A stretch of 64,000 nt of DNA from Chitinophagaceae bacterium (GCA_016787085.1 JAEUVJ010000002.1:62001-126000); one strand, 5' to 3'. Positions 1 to 8,227 are shown, numbered from the stretch's first letter. Numbers and translations are program-made. Notes: generated by a model from the sequence alone, not told the origin.

Positions 1-67
1 CCCACACACTGCCAACGGCTGAAATTGCGCTAACGGCAACTATCAGCAATAGTTGTTTCCATTTCAT
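1..67 (-). CDS. N-terminal fragment of an exported or membrane protein
   Basis: Only the first 22 codons are in the window, read leftwards from the ATG at 67. They encode a short basic start (MKWKQ) followed by a hydrophobic run (LLLIVAVSAISAVG), which is a signal peptide or an N-terminal membrane anchor. Periplasmic HtrA/Do proteases of Chitinophagaceae often begin this way, but that is only a guess from the N-terminus. The 197 bases between this start and the end of the next gene are AT-rich; a TAAATTTG box on the minus strand (226-233) could be its promoter. Confidence 0.45.
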   Translation of the reverse strand, partial: MKWKQLLLIVAVSAISAVGSVW

Positions 68-264
68 ATTCGGTTATTCTTTTTTATTTTTTAGACGCTT
101 GTTTTCAAAAAGGCATTCTGTCAAATTACGTGCCTTGGATGTACAAAGTAACAAACTGTCTAACTGATTAAATACCCGTAAGTTCAGTTTAACAAATCAT
201 TTACTAAGCCTTTCGTACTTCCTGTCAAATTTATCAATTATCCTTCGTAAAGAGAACTGGTTTT

Positions 265-1263
265 TTACAGCCGGGCAAGAAAATCCATGGTATCCGCGCC
301 ATCTGCATAATCGTCAATACGCGGATGCTGTGCCTGGCCAAAAGGAACGAAACCTTTACCTGCTATACACTGGATGGAGGTATTTTGTTTAAGTGATGAG
401 GCCAGTTCGTTCGTATTATCATAAAACTCATAATGCAACTGGCTGACCGGGGAGAATGGTGAGCTGTCTTCCACCAGCAGGATGGAGGGGTTGCTCATGT
501 AGATCTTTTTGTTCAGGATATGGATGGCCAGGTTATAATCGTAGTTATTCTTGTATTTATGGTTATCGGCGAGGTAATTGTATTTATCAAAAGCCTTTAA
601 TAAGGGAATGAAATCGTAATCTTTGGGTACATAGATCTTTGTCACATTGCGGCAGCCGAGGCCAAAATACAGATAGACATCATCGGCTAATTGCAGCAAT
701 TCTTCTTTTGTTTCATCGCCGGATAACACAGCCACAGAAGTACGGTTACGCCGGATGATATGAGGATACTTTTTGAAGTAATATTCAAAATAGCCTGCTG
801 AGTTGTTACTGCCGGTGGCGATATAGGCGTCACAGTGTTTCAGTATGTCCGCAAACAGGATCCATGTTCTTACCTCATCGTTCCAGCTTCCCATCTTTTC
901 AACAAGATGCCGGATCAGTGTATCGTCTTTGGAAGATGGTTTGATCACAGCCTTATTGCCGGTAATGAATACACAGAGCAGGTCATGGAATCCGACCAGC
1001 GGTATATTACCAGCCATGATGATCCCCACGGTAGTCGGTTTTTTGTTTTCCGCCGGTAATTGATAGGCGGCTGCCCATTTTTCCAGTATGTCTTTTTGCA
1101 GAAATGACCGTGCCACACTCTGTGTGGCGAGGTTAACAAACTCAGGAATGAACCAGCCATTTTCATGACCCGCTTTTTTCTTTGCTTCCACCCAGGCAGG
1201 CTCATCGGATACTATGTATTCTCCCAGGCGGACCAGTAATTCTATTCGGCTGCGTAAAATCAT
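265..1263 (-). CDS. Acyl-CoA reductase, LuxC-like
   Basis: A 332-residue protein of the LuxC/acyl-CoA reductase family, an aldehyde-dehydrogenase-fold group that reduces acyl-CoA or acyl-protein thioesters to aldehydes with NADPH. Visible family signatures are AGNIPLVGFHDLL (around residue 84), GNKAVIKPSSKD (around 102) and GLGCRNVTK (around 201), whose cysteine near position 204 is the expected thioester nucleophile. The ATG at 1263 is preferred over an in-frame TTG two codons upstream. There is no luxD or luxAB neighbour, so bioluminescence is not implied; the Bacteroidota members have no settled role. A ferredoxin gene diverges 67 bases away and could supply electrons to related metabolism. 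Confidence 0.85.
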   Translation of the reverse strand: MILRSRIELLVRLGEYIVSDEPAWVEAKKKAGHENGWFIPEFVNLATQSVARSFLQKDILEKWAAAYQLPAENKKPTTVGIIMAGNIPLVGFHDLLCVFITGNKAVIKPSSKDDTLIRHLVEKMGSWNDEVRTWILFADILKHCDAYIATGSNNSAGYFEYYFKKYPHIIRRNRTSVAVLSGDETKEELLQLADDVYLYFGLGCRNVTKIYVPKDYDFIPLLKAFDKYNYLADNHKYKNNYDYNLAIHILNKKIYMSNPSILLVEDSSPFSPVSQLHYEFYDNTNELASSLKQNTSIQCIAGKGFVPFGQAQHPRIDDYADGADTMDFLARL

Positions 1264-1330
1264 GTGCAAAGATTAATATAGTTTCAATAACTTAGGGCCG
1301 AAAAATTACCTCACATTTTAATCAAAGTAT

Positions 1331-1678
1331 ATGGCTATTAAGATCACAGAAGAATGTATCAATTGCGGCGCCTGCGAACCGGAATGCCCCAACAATGCAA
1401 TCTATGAAGGTGGAGTAGAATGGGCAGTGTCAGACGGTACTACCGTTAAAGGCTCTTTCACCCTGCTCGACGGCACTGTAGTGGATGCAGATCAGAAAAA
1501 TGCTCCTGTTGCTACGGATATTTACTATATCACCCCTAATAAGTGTACGGAATGCCAGGGTTTTCATGAAGAGCCGCAATGTGCTGCCGTTTGTCCCGTT
1601 GATTGCTGTGTACCGGATGAAATGTACCAGGAAACAGTAGAGCAGTTAATGGATAAAAAAGCGAAACTGCATATCTGA
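1331..1678 (+). CDS. 4Fe-4S dicluster ferredoxin
   Basis: A 115-residue ferredoxin with two [4Fe-4S] binding motifs. The first is C-x2-C-x2-C-x3-CP at residues 9-20. The second is C-x2-C-x8-C-x3-CP in the C-terminal half, with the longer spacing typical of the Allochromatium-type (Alvin) ferredoxins. A roughly 40-residue acidic segment separates the motifs. It is a cytoplasmic low-potential electron carrier. It diverges from the acyl-CoA reductase gene, and the 67-base spacer must hold both promoters. A 21-base palindrome follows 18 bases after the stop codon. Confidence 0.92.
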   Translation: MAIKITEECINCGACEPECPNNAIYEGGVEWAVSDGTTVKGSFTLLDGTVVDADQKNAPVATDIYYITPNKCTECQGFHEEPQCAAVCPVDCCVPDEMYQETVEQLMDKKAKLHI

Positions 1679-1696
1679 TCGCTGTCAGAGGGAAAA

Positions 1697-1717
1697 TTTA
1701 TGCACACTGTGCATAAA
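1697..1717. repeat. 21-bp perfect palindrome after the ferredoxin gene
   Basis: Two 10-base arms (TTTATGCACA and its complement) around a single central C. The tiny loop suits a DNA operator better than an RNA hairpin, and no T-run follows. Its function is unknown. Confidence 0.5.
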
Positions 1718-1827
1718 TAAAGCGACTATGCAAGTTGCCATTTTTTAAAATTGGTTTTAACTTAGGGTTATCATAAATATAGCAGCTCTGCTGCTCATCT
1801 TTGGCGGGTGATATTTCCCGTCGTAAA

Positions 1828-1868
1828 AAGGTGAAGGAGAAACGGCCTTCACCTTTCTTATTTTTATT
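1828..1868 (+). terminator. Hairpin with T-rich tail in the ferredoxin-ddl spacer
   Basis: Ten-base inverted repeat (AAGGTGAAGG at 1828-1837 with its complement at 1846-1855, 8-base loop) followed by TCTTATTTTTATT. This looks like a rho-independent terminator, 150 bases after the ferredoxin stop. It is the main structure in the 312-base gap 1679-1990. The rest of the gap is AT-rich and carries a fragment of dispersed-repeat-like sequence around 1865-1895. Confidence 0.5.
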
Positions 1869-1990
1869 CGCCGTGGCTTTAGCGAAGGGAGGTTCCTGCT
1901 TAAACCAGAAATAAATCATTTTTAGCATCTGAAATTTCCGGCTACCCTTTTTTTCCTCAATATTTGCGCAGCAGAATTAACTACAATTCC

Positions 1991-2974
1991 ATGAAGAAGA
2001 CCATAGCTCTCGTGACCGGCGGTTTTTCAGGCGAAGCCGTCATATCTTACAAAAGCGCCACTACGATCGGTAATCACCTGGATAAAGAAAAATTCGACGT
2101 GTATAAAATAGATATCAACCCGCAGGGCTGGTTTTATGAATCGCCTGATGGTAGCAGAACGGAAGTGGATAAGAATGATTTTACCATTACCGTCAGCGGT
2201 AAGAAAATTCAATTTGACGCTGTCTTTATCGGTATGCACGGTACGCCGGGGGAGGATGGTAAGCTGCAGGGGTATTTTGATACATTGCAGATACCTTATA
2301 CCAGTTGTGATGCGGCGACTTCGGCCATTACTTTCAACAAGAGATATACGGTAGCTGTAGCCAAAATGGCTGGTATACAAGTTGCCAATTCTTTACACCT
2401 GTTCAGCCATACTCCTATGCCAGCTTCGCAGGTGGCGGCTGAATTGAAGCTGCCTGTTTTTGTTAAACCTAACAATGGCGGCTCCAGTATCGGGATGAGT
2501 AAAGTGACCAAAGCAGAAGACATGGAGGCGGCCATTCAAAAGGCCTTCAAAGAAGACGACCAGGTGCTGGTAGAAGAAATGATACAGGGGCGGGAATTCA
2601 CCGTGGGTGTTTTTAAAACCAAAGGCAACATCATTGTGTTACCACTGACAGAAGTGAGGGCGCATGATGACAAGGATTTCTTCGACTTCGAAGCCAAATA
2701 CCAGGGCAAATCCACCGAAATAACGCCGGCAGAAGTGGAAGAGGTGATCGCCGATAAAGTACGAGATGCCGCCCGGAAGATATATGCCGTTTTTAATTGC
2801 CGGGGTGTGGTAAGAATTGATTTTATTTACAATGAAACAGTGGGAAAACCGTTTATGCTGGAAGTAAATACCATCCCCGGGCAAAGCGATGCGAGTATCG
2901 TACCGCAGCAGGTAAAGGCGATGGGATGGAGCCTGAATGAATTTTACACTAAATTGGTGGAAGAAGCAGTGTAA
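1991..2974 (+). CDS. ddl: D-alanine--D-alanine ligase
   Basis: A 327-residue ATP-grasp enzyme that joins two D-alanines for peptidoglycan precursors in the cytoplasm. The glycine-rich VTGGFSGE motif is at the N-terminus. The phosphate-binding KPNNGGSSIGMSK segment lies in the middle. The metal- and substrate-binding EVNTIPGQSDASIVPQ segment is near the C-terminus. The ATG at 1991 gives the family's usual N-terminus (MKKTIALVTGG); upstream codons in frame start only at TTG. The length is normal. It is followed 40 bases later by a PASTA protein gene, so two cell-wall functions sit together. Confidence 0.95.
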   Translation: MKKTIALVTGGFSGEAVISYKSATTIGNHLDKEKFDVYKIDINPQGWFYESPDGSRTEVDKNDFTITVSGKKIQFDAVFIGMHGTPGEDGKLQGYFDTLQIPYTSCDAATSAITFNKRYTVAVAKMAGIQVANSLHLFSHTPMPASQVAAELKLPVFVKPNNGGSSIGMSKVTKAEDMEAAIQKAFKEDDQVLVEEMIQGREFTVGVFKTKGNIIVLPLTEVRAHDDKDFFDFEAKYQGKSTEITPAEVEEVIADKVRDAARKIYAVFNCRGVVRIDFIYNETVGKPFMLEVNTIPGQSDASIVPQQVKAMGWSLNEFYTKLVEEAV

Positions 2975-3014
2975 TAGCAGGCCGCAGTCAATTTGCAAAT
3001 TCAAAATTCAATCT

Positions 3015-3821
3015 GTGTTCAAATTTATCACACACCGGCCGTTATGGGTCAATATACTGGCAGGAATATTCCTGGCAGTGGCCGTACTTTTCATTTTTAT
3101 TTTTTCGCTTAACTGGATCACGCATCATGATGAGTCTAAGACGGTGCCCTCTGTAGCCGGGAAAACGTTTGATGAGGCGGAAAATATATTGGAGAAAGCT
3201 GGCTTTGAAGTAGAGATACAGGATTCCATTTATGTGGATACGGTAAAACCTTTATTGGTGTTGCGCCAGGTGCCGGAAGCCGATGAAATGGTGAAGGTGA
3301 ACCGTACTGTTTATCTGACCATTAACCGTGCCGTACCGCCTTCGGTTGAAATGCCCAATCTCGTGGGTTTCAGTTACCGGAGCGCAGAAATGGAACTGAA
3401 GAATATGGGGCTGCGTGCAGGAGATACGATCTATGAATCCAATTTTGCGAAGAATGCCGTGTTGAGGCAATTGTATAAAGGAGCTGTCATTGCACCGGGC
3501 ACTAAGATCAGGATGGGAAGCGAGATCGGCTTTGTACTGGGCAGTGGAGTGGGCAATGAAAAGTTTGTCGTTCCTACGCTTGTCGGTATGACGTTCTGTG
3601 AAGCAAGGGCGCTGATTGAGTCGCATGGGCTGATGATGGGAGCTGTGATAGCCGAGGGAATCACGGATACCTGCAGTGCTTATATCTACCGGCAAAGCCC
3701 CGAACGCTATGACGAAGAGAAAAAATTCAGGTACATACGCACAGGTCAGTTAATGGATGTGTGGCTGCAATCGGAAAAACCGGTAACTGACAGTCTTCCC
3801 GTAACTTCGCCCGACGAATAA
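3015..3821 (+). CDS. Membrane-anchored PASTA-domain protein
   Basis: Encodes about 268 residues from a GTG start at 3015. The product has a short cytoplasmic start, one membrane segment (about residues 9-32, WVNILAGIFLAVAVLFIF), and two or three extracytoplasmic PASTA repeats such as TVPSVAGKTFDEAENILEKA. PASTA domains in other phyla bind muropeptides or lipid II as parts of serine/threonine kinases or class A penicillin-binding proteins; here neither a kinase nor a transpeptidase domain is attached. This stand-alone arrangement next to ddl is known in Chitinophagaceae. A role in envelope sensing or wall synthesis is inference. The reading frame is open upstream into ddl, but the MFKFITHRP-like beginning supports the GTG. 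Confidence 0.85.
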   Translation: MFKFITHRPLWVNILAGIFLAVAVLFIFIFSLNWITHHDESKTVPSVAGKTFDEAENILEKAGFEVEIQDSIYVDTVKPLLVLRQVPEADEMVKVNRTVYLTINRAVPPSVEMPNLVGFSYRSAEMELKNMGLRAGDTIYESNFAKNAVLRQLYKGAVIAPGTKIRMGSEIGFVLGSGVGNEKFVVPTLVGMTFCEARALIESHGLMMGAVIAEGITDTCSAYIYRQSPERYDEEKKFRYIRTGQLMDVWLQSEKPVTDSLPVTSPDE

Positions 3822-3828
3822 GATACTT

Positions 3829-4143
3829 ATGCAGAATATTACCGTAGAAGAGCTCAAAAGCCGGATCGATGCCGGTGAAAAGATCAACCTTATAGATGTC
3901 CGTGAACCACATGAATATGCGGAATACAATATCGGCGGGAAATTAGTTCCCTTAGGTACTATCCAGGCTATGCAGATTGATGATATCGAAGATCTCAAAA
4001 ACGAAGAGGTGATCCTCCATTGCCGCAGCGGCAAGCGAAGCGTCACCGCCTGTCTTTTCCTGGAAACACTTGGCTTTACCCATACCGTCAACGTTCTGGG
4101 TGGCGTATTAGACTGGCAGGAAAAATTCGGAGGCCAGAAGTAG
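3829..4143 (+). CDS. Rhodanese-like sulfurtransferase
   Basis: A 104-residue single rhodanese domain. The DVREPHEYAEYNI segment is at residues 24-36 and the active-site loop CRSGKRS (catalytic cysteine near residue 65) lies in the second half, with the closing GGVLDWQEKF signature. Such stand-alone domains carry persulfide sulfur on the cysteine. The physiological acceptor cannot be told from sequence. It starts 7 bases after the PASTA gene and is probably cotranscribed with it. Confidence 0.92.
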   Translation: MQNITVEELKSRIDAGEKINLIDVREPHEYAEYNIGGKLVPLGTIQAMQIDDIEDLKNEEVILHCRSGKRSVTACLFLETLGFTHTVNVLGGVLDWQEKFGGQK

Positions 4144-4149
4144 GAAGCC

Positions 4150-4194
4150 GAGGTCAGAAGCAGAAAGTAACTCATACTTCATACCTCTGACCTC
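4150..4194. terminator. Hairpin between convergent genes, built from a repeated word
   Basis: Inverted repeat GAGGTCAGA (4150-4158) with TCTGACCTC (4186-4194) between the rhodanese gene and the convergent TonB receptor. The 9-mer recurs in the convergent spacer at 30148-30156. A shared bidirectional terminator is likely, although no long T-run follows. Confidence 0.45.
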
Positions 4195-4216
4195 ATACTC
4201 CACATCTCATACCTCG

Positions 4217-6367
4217 TTATAGTTTTATATTCACAGCTATCATAAAATTTGTGCCGGCCATCGGGAAATAATAGTTCTCCGTGATCGTATCGCCACCATA
4301 GATATAGCTGAATGTATAGCCGTTGGGCTCATATTTAGTATTGAAGATATTATTCAACTGCCCGGTGATGTTCATTTCTTTCAGCCATTTTCCTTTAAGC
4401 GTATAGATCACCCGTACATCTTGTGTGTAAAAGGCATCTAATTTCCTGTTCTCATTCTGCGTGTTGTCAAGATATTGTTTGCTGACGTATTTGCTGACCA
4501 GGCCGATTTCGATCTTATCGGAAGGAATAAAGCTGACCAGTGCACTGCCAACAGCCGCAGGAGAGAAGGCGATATCCGTTTCATTATACTGGTTTGTTTT
4601 TTGCCCGCCGAGATCATAGTCGTCAATGTATTCGGTAAAGTCAAGCACTTTGTTCTGGCTTAAGGCAAGATTGCCCGACAGGTTCATCCAGTTGTTTACC
4701 TTGTATCCACCCTGCAGTTCAACTCCGAGGCGATAACTTTTAGGAATATTGGTTCTTGTATAGGCGCCGACATCATTGATCTTGCCTGTGAGCACCAGTT
4801 GGTCCTTGTAGTGCATATAGTAAAGCGTAGTTGACCAGTTCGCTTTACTAAGCGATCTTTCAATGCCCAGCTCAATGTCGCTGAGCCTTTCTCTTTTGGG
4901 TTGCTGGGCTATGCCAGCTTCAAAATCATCCCGGTTGGGTTCTTTATTGGCGATGCTGTAGGAAAGAAAACCTTTCCAGCCGTTTTTATTGTAGCTGATC
5001 CCTGCTTTCGGATTAAAGAAATCGAAGTCGCTGCTTATGTTGACCAAAGGATTATCCCGGAAGCCATCAATGGAATAATAAATATGACGGTATTGCAGGT
5101 CATAAAACAAATACCAATGAGGCCGCAATTGTGTCTGCTGTTTGAAATATATATTCAGGTCGGTCTTTTTTGCATCGTGGTCATACCACCTGACAGCAGG
5201 AGCAGGCAAACCGTTCTGCGCCCAGATCACATCGCCGTAGTGATTGTTATCAAATCTGGTCCAGCCTCCGCCCATCGTGAATTGGGATAGTTTATTCTTT
5301 AGTTGCAGCGAAAAGATATTGCCGTAAAAATTATTTTCTAACCATAACTGCCGTACCAGGTCGGTAGAAGAAATGCCGGGAGCCGGGTCAGCGATACCAT
5401 AGTCAGCATAATCCCGGTCAGCCTTGTATTGTTCATAATAGCCTTTTCCCTTGGTCAGGAACAGGGCCGTATTAAAGGTTAGTTTGTCTGTAAAGCGGTG
5501 GTCAAAGAATAGCTGGTAATGGTCCTGCTGGAAATTATCCGTTTCATTGTGGTAAGGCTCACCGGGCTTTTCCATACCGGCATAATTAATAGTGCGGTTC
5601 CCGCTGTTCAGGTCGGCTTCAGACACGCCATTCCATGCCTGGTAGGTTTTTTCCTTACCTGAAAAAATATTGAGCCGCAGCGAAGACTTTGGAGCGAGAT
5701 AGGCTGCAGAAAAATAAAAAGAACCCAGGCTGGTTTTGGCCCTGTCAATATATCCATCGCTGCTGATGCGGGAGAGGCGGGCATCAATAGTAAAATGATC
5801 TCCTATCAGGCCTGTGCCTGCTTTTACAGTATTCTTCCAGCTGTTGAATGAGCCGGCGCTGTTATTGATTTCTGCATAAGCTTCTTTGTTCACTTCATTC
5901 GTACTGAAATTAATACTGGCCCCGAATGCACCCGCCCCGTTGGAGGATGTGCCTACACCTCTTTGAATTTGAATACTGCCTACTGATGAAGAAAAATCAG
6001 GCAGGTCAACAAAGAAAGTACCCTGGCTTTCCGGGTCATTGTAAGGGATGCCATTCAACGTGACATTGATGCGGGTAGCATCGGTGCCACGTATACGGAT
6101 ACCGGTATAGCCGATGCCATTCCCTGCATCCGAGTTGATCACTACAGAAGGCGTTTGGTTGAGCAGGAAAGGGATGTCCTGCCCGAGATTAAGTTTCCCG
6201 ATCTCTTTTTTGGTGAGATTGGTCTTGGTGAATGGTGCATTTTCGCCGGCACGGATAGCTTTTACTTCCACCGGGCTTAGTAAGTAGAAACTGTCTTTGA
6301 CTTCCTGTTGTGCAAGCACTGTTGCACTGCTGAACAAAAGAAAATGGATGATCGCAATCCTCTTCAT
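4217..6367 (-). CDS. TonB-dependent outer membrane receptor, probably for thiamine
   Basis: A 716-residue outer membrane receptor: signal peptide (to about residue 19, ending VLAQ), plug domain (about 40-160, with RIRGTDATRINVTLNGIPYN), and a 22-strand barrel ending in an aromatic/hydrophobic beta-signal (FMIAVNIKL). There is no N-terminal carboxypeptidase-like domain. A TPP riboswitch lies in its 5' leader. TPP-controlled TonB receptors in Bacteroidota have been proposed to import thiamine or its precursors, and substrate assignment here rests on that riboswitch. No thi biosynthesis or inner-membrane thiamine transporter gene is adjacent. The length and barrel are complete, with no frameshift. 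Confidence 0.9.
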   Translation of the reverse strand: MKRIAIIHFLLFSSATVLAQQEVKDSFYLLSPVEVKAIRAGENAPFTKTNLTKKEIGKLNLGQDIPFLLNQTPSVVINSDAGNGIGYTGIRIRGTDATRINVTLNGIPYNDPESQGTFFVDLPDFSSSVGSIQIQRGVGTSSNGAGAFGASINFSTNEVNKEAYAEINNSAGSFNSWKNTVKAGTGLIGDHFTIDARLSRISSDGYIDRAKTSLGSFYFSAAYLAPKSSLRLNIFSGKEKTYQAWNGVSEADLNSGNRTINYAGMEKPGEPYHNETDNFQQDHYQLFFDHRFTDKLTFNTALFLTKGKGYYEQYKADRDYADYGIADPAPGISSTDLVRQLWLENNFYGNIFSLQLKNKLSQFTMGGGWTRFDNNHYGDVIWAQNGLPAPAVRWYDHDAKKTDLNIYFKQQTQLRPHWYLFYDLQYRHIYYSIDGFRDNPLVNISSDFDFFNPKAGISYNKNGWKGFLSYSIANKEPNRDDFEAGIAQQPKRERLSDIELGIERSLSKANWSTTLYYMHYKDQLVLTGKINDVGAYTRTNIPKSYRLGVELQGGYKVNNWMNLSGNLALSQNKVLDFTEYIDDYDLGGQKTNQYNETDIAFSPAAVGSALVSFIPSDKIEIGLVSKYVSKQYLDNTQNENRKLDAFYTQDVRVIYTLKGKWLKEMNITGQLNNIFNTKYEPNGYTFSYIYGGDTITENYYFPMAGTNFMIAVNIKL

Positions 6368-6430
6368 TTTTTTAGTTTTAAAAGATTAAAAAATGAGAGG
6401 GAAATGCTGTTGGAGAAAGGGCATGAAATG

Positions 6431-6535
6431 ACCTCCTTCCCTGCGCAGGCATTACCCTGATCAGGTTTTACGGGTATGATCTCAGATCGTCACCATGCTT
6501 CGATACACTCGGCATGACAGCGAACACCCCGGGAA
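6431..6535 (-). promoter_or_regulatory. TPP (thiamine pyrophosphate) riboswitch
   Basis: Read on the minus strand, the element contains GGGGTG near its 5' end, CTGAGATCATACCCGT, ACCTGATCAGGGTAATGCC and GCGCAGGGA. These are the conserved THI-box core elements of both TPP-binding arms. It ends 64 bases before the TonB receptor start. The expected effect is repression of the receptor when TPP is plentiful. No strong intrinsic terminator is obvious after it, so control of translation or a less obvious terminator is possible. Confidence 0.93.
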
Positions 6536-6542
6536 ACACTGA

Positions 6543-6573
6543 GTGTCTGACACCTCAAAGCTGTGTCTGACAC
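6543..6573. repeat. Two 11-bp palindromes 20 bp apart upstream of the riboswitch
   Basis: GTGTCTGACAC occurs at 6543-6553 and again at 6563-6573. Each copy is self-complementary around one central base, and the spacing is close to two DNA turns. The two copies can also pair with each other as an RNA stem with a 9-base loop in the TonB receptor leader. Either an operator or a leader hairpin is possible. Confidence 0.5.
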
Positions 6574-6590
6574 GTAACAAAGAACTGGTG

Positions 6591-6598
6591 CAAAATTA
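6591..6598 (-). promoter_or_regulatory. Candidate -7 promoter box for the TonB receptor
   Basis: TAATTTTG on the minus strand matches the Bacteroidota -7 consensus TAnnTTTG and lies just upstream of the palindromes and the riboswitch, as expected for the leader's promoter. No clear -33 TTTG was found. Confidence 0.4.
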
Positions 6599-6670
6599 AG
6601 GGTAAAAAAGTTCTGATCTGCTGTAACATTTCTACAATGACCTTCGTACCACAGCAAAACCATTTTGTTT

Positions 6671-7387
6671 ATGAAGAGGCTTATTCTTTCATTATTACTT
6701 GCCCTTACCTGTTATAATCTGCTGGCACAGAAAACGATAAGCGACCCTAATGCGGAGAAAAGGAGCGTGGGCAGTTTCCACGGAATTGATGTGGGGACAG
6801 GTATCAAACTCATTCTTACAGAAGGTAATGCCGAGGAAGTGGCGGTAAGTGCCGATAAAACCGAATACCGGGATAAGATCATTACGGAAGTGGTAAATGG
6901 CATCCTGAAGATCCGGTATGAGACCAAAACCGGGGCCATCAACCGGAAGAAGGAAAGCAAGAATCTGCGGGCTTATGTTTCGTATAAAAAATTAGACAGG
7001 CTGGGTGTGACCACAGGCGCCAGTGTAGAAGTCAGCGGCGTACTCAGATCGGCATCGCTTCACCTGAAAGCCAATACAGGCGGTACAGTAAAGGGCGAAG
7101 TGGCTATCACAACTTTGAAAGTAGATCAGAATACCGGGTCAAAGGTCACCCTGTCAGGCAATGCGGATATTTTTGAAGCAGATGGTGATACAGGCAGTAA
7201 ATTCTTTGGTGAAGATCTTAAAACAGCGAATTGTGATGCAGAAGTGAGTACCGGTGCCCAGATATTTATCACGGTGGACAAAGAGTTAAACGCTAAAGCC
7301 AATACAGGAGGACATATCAAATACAAAGGACAGGGCGGCATCCGTAATATCAAAACGAATACCGGGGGGCATGTGACTAAAATTTGA
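6671..7387 (+). CDS. DUF2807 secreted beta-helix protein (first paralogue)
   Basis: A 238-residue protein with a signal peptide (MKRLILSLLLALTCYNLLAQ) and a DUF2807 / head-GIN-type putative auto-transporter adhesin domain. Short rungs of alternating hydrophobic residues carry a repeated NTGG/TGSK/TGA motif at the turns, as expected for a right-handed beta-helix with a ladder of small polar residues. The ATG at 6671 is chosen over an in-frame TTG two codons earlier. The paralogue 58 bases downstream shares the same plan but uses SGAS turns. Export to the periplasm or cell surface is likely; the function is unknown. Confidence 0.85.
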   Translation: MKRLILSLLLALTCYNLLAQKTISDPNAEKRSVGSFHGIDVGTGIKLILTEGNAEEVAVSADKTEYRDKIITEVVNGILKIRYETKTGAINRKKESKNLRAYVSYKKLDRLGVTTGASVEVSGVLRSASLHLKANTGGTVKGEVAITTLKVDQNTGSKVTLSGNADIFEADGDTGSKFFGEDLKTANCDAEVSTGAQIFITVDKELNAKANTGGHIKYKGQGGIRNIKTNTGGHVTKI

Positions 7388-7445
7388 TCTTCAGTATAAG
7401 TATGAAACGAAATTCAACTATCATTAATCAATCAAAAAGACGAAC

Positions 7446-8156
7446 ATGAAAAGATTGTCAGCCATAGCGGTAGTGGTATTGATCAGCGCAGGGTTGTTGG
7501 CACAGCCGACTGTAAGCGATCCCAATGTGCAGGTAAGGGAAGCAAAGAACTTTCATTCCATCAGTGCCTCTGACGCATTTGATGTTTACCTGACTCAATC
7601 CAATGAGGAAAAAGTGGCCGTCAGTGCCGGGGAGGCCAAATACCTGGACAATATAAAAGTGGAAGTGAAGAACGGCGTGCTGAACATTAGCTGGGATAAT
7701 AAGGGTATGAAATGGACAAGAGGCGATAAAAAATTAAAAGCGTATATCTCATTTAAAAATATTGATAAACTGAAAGCCAGCGGTGCGTGCAATGTTTCGA
7801 TAGTAGGTCTGCTGAAAGCAGATGATCTGCTGGTGGACTTCTCCGGCGCCAGTGACCTGAGAGGCAAATTTGATGTGAAGAAGCTGACCTTTGATCTTAG
7901 TGGGGCCTCCGATGTAAAGATCACAGGTGTCGCCATGAACCTCGATATTGATGCCAACGGGGCCAGTTCATTCAAGGGTTTTGATCTTGCAGCTGATTAT
8001 TGCAATGTAAAAGCATCCGGCGCCAGCGGTGTCAAGATCACGGTAAATAAAGAATTGTCTGCTACGGCCAGCGGCGCCAGCGATATTGATTATAAAGGAT
8101 CGGGTACCATCCGCGATATCAAAACAAGCGGGGCCAGCAGTATTTCCCGTTCTTAA
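7446..8156 (+). CDS. DUF2807 secreted beta-helix protein (second paralogue)
   Basis: A 236-residue protein with a signal peptide (MKRLSAIAVVVLISAGLLAQ) and a DUF2807 domain. It is clearly a tandem paralogue of the preceding gene: both share TVSDPN/TISDPN after the signal peptide and matching rung spacing. Here the turns read SGAS, at least eight times, instead of NTGG. It is probably in the same transcript as the first copy and ends at a strong hairpin (8184-8217). The role is unknown; DUF2807 proteins are often envelope proteins of unassigned function. Confidence 0.85.
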   Translation: MKRLSAIAVVVLISAGLLAQPTVSDPNVQVREAKNFHSISASDAFDVYLTQSNEEKVAVSAGEAKYLDNIKVEVKNGVLNISWDNKGMKWTRGDKKLKAYISFKNIDKLKASGACNVSIVGLLKADDLLVDFSGASDLRGKFDVKKLTFDLSGASDVKITGVAMNLDIDANGASSFKGFDLAADYCNVKASGASGVKITVNKELSATASGASDIDYKGSGTIRDIKTSGASSISRS

Positions 8157-8183
8157 GTTTTGTCATATACATACAGGGTTAAT

Positions 8184-8217
8184 AATAAAAAGGTTCTGGT
8201 CTCAGGGCCTTTTTATT
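8184..8217 (+). terminator. Rho-independent terminator after the DUF2807 pair
   Basis: AATAAAAAGG (8184-8193) pairs with CCTTTTTATT (8208-8217), giving a 10-bp stem whose right arm includes the T-run. It separates the DUF2807 genes from the tRNA promoter. Confidence 0.7.
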
Positions 8218-8227
8218 TTGCTTTAAG

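Noticed and set aside
265..1263. Bioluminescence (lux) locus
   Set aside because: Only a LuxC-like reductase is present; no luciferase or transferase genes are nearby.
1698..1928. 76-codon minus-strand frame with peptide PPFAKATANKNKKGEG
   Set aside because: It is translation of a terminator hairpin and dispersed repeat sequence in an intergenic gap; there is no family or start context.
2937..3014. Upstream ATG start for the PASTA protein
   Set aside because: It would overlap the end of ddl by 38 bases and add residues unlike the family; GTG at 3015 gives the expected N-terminus.
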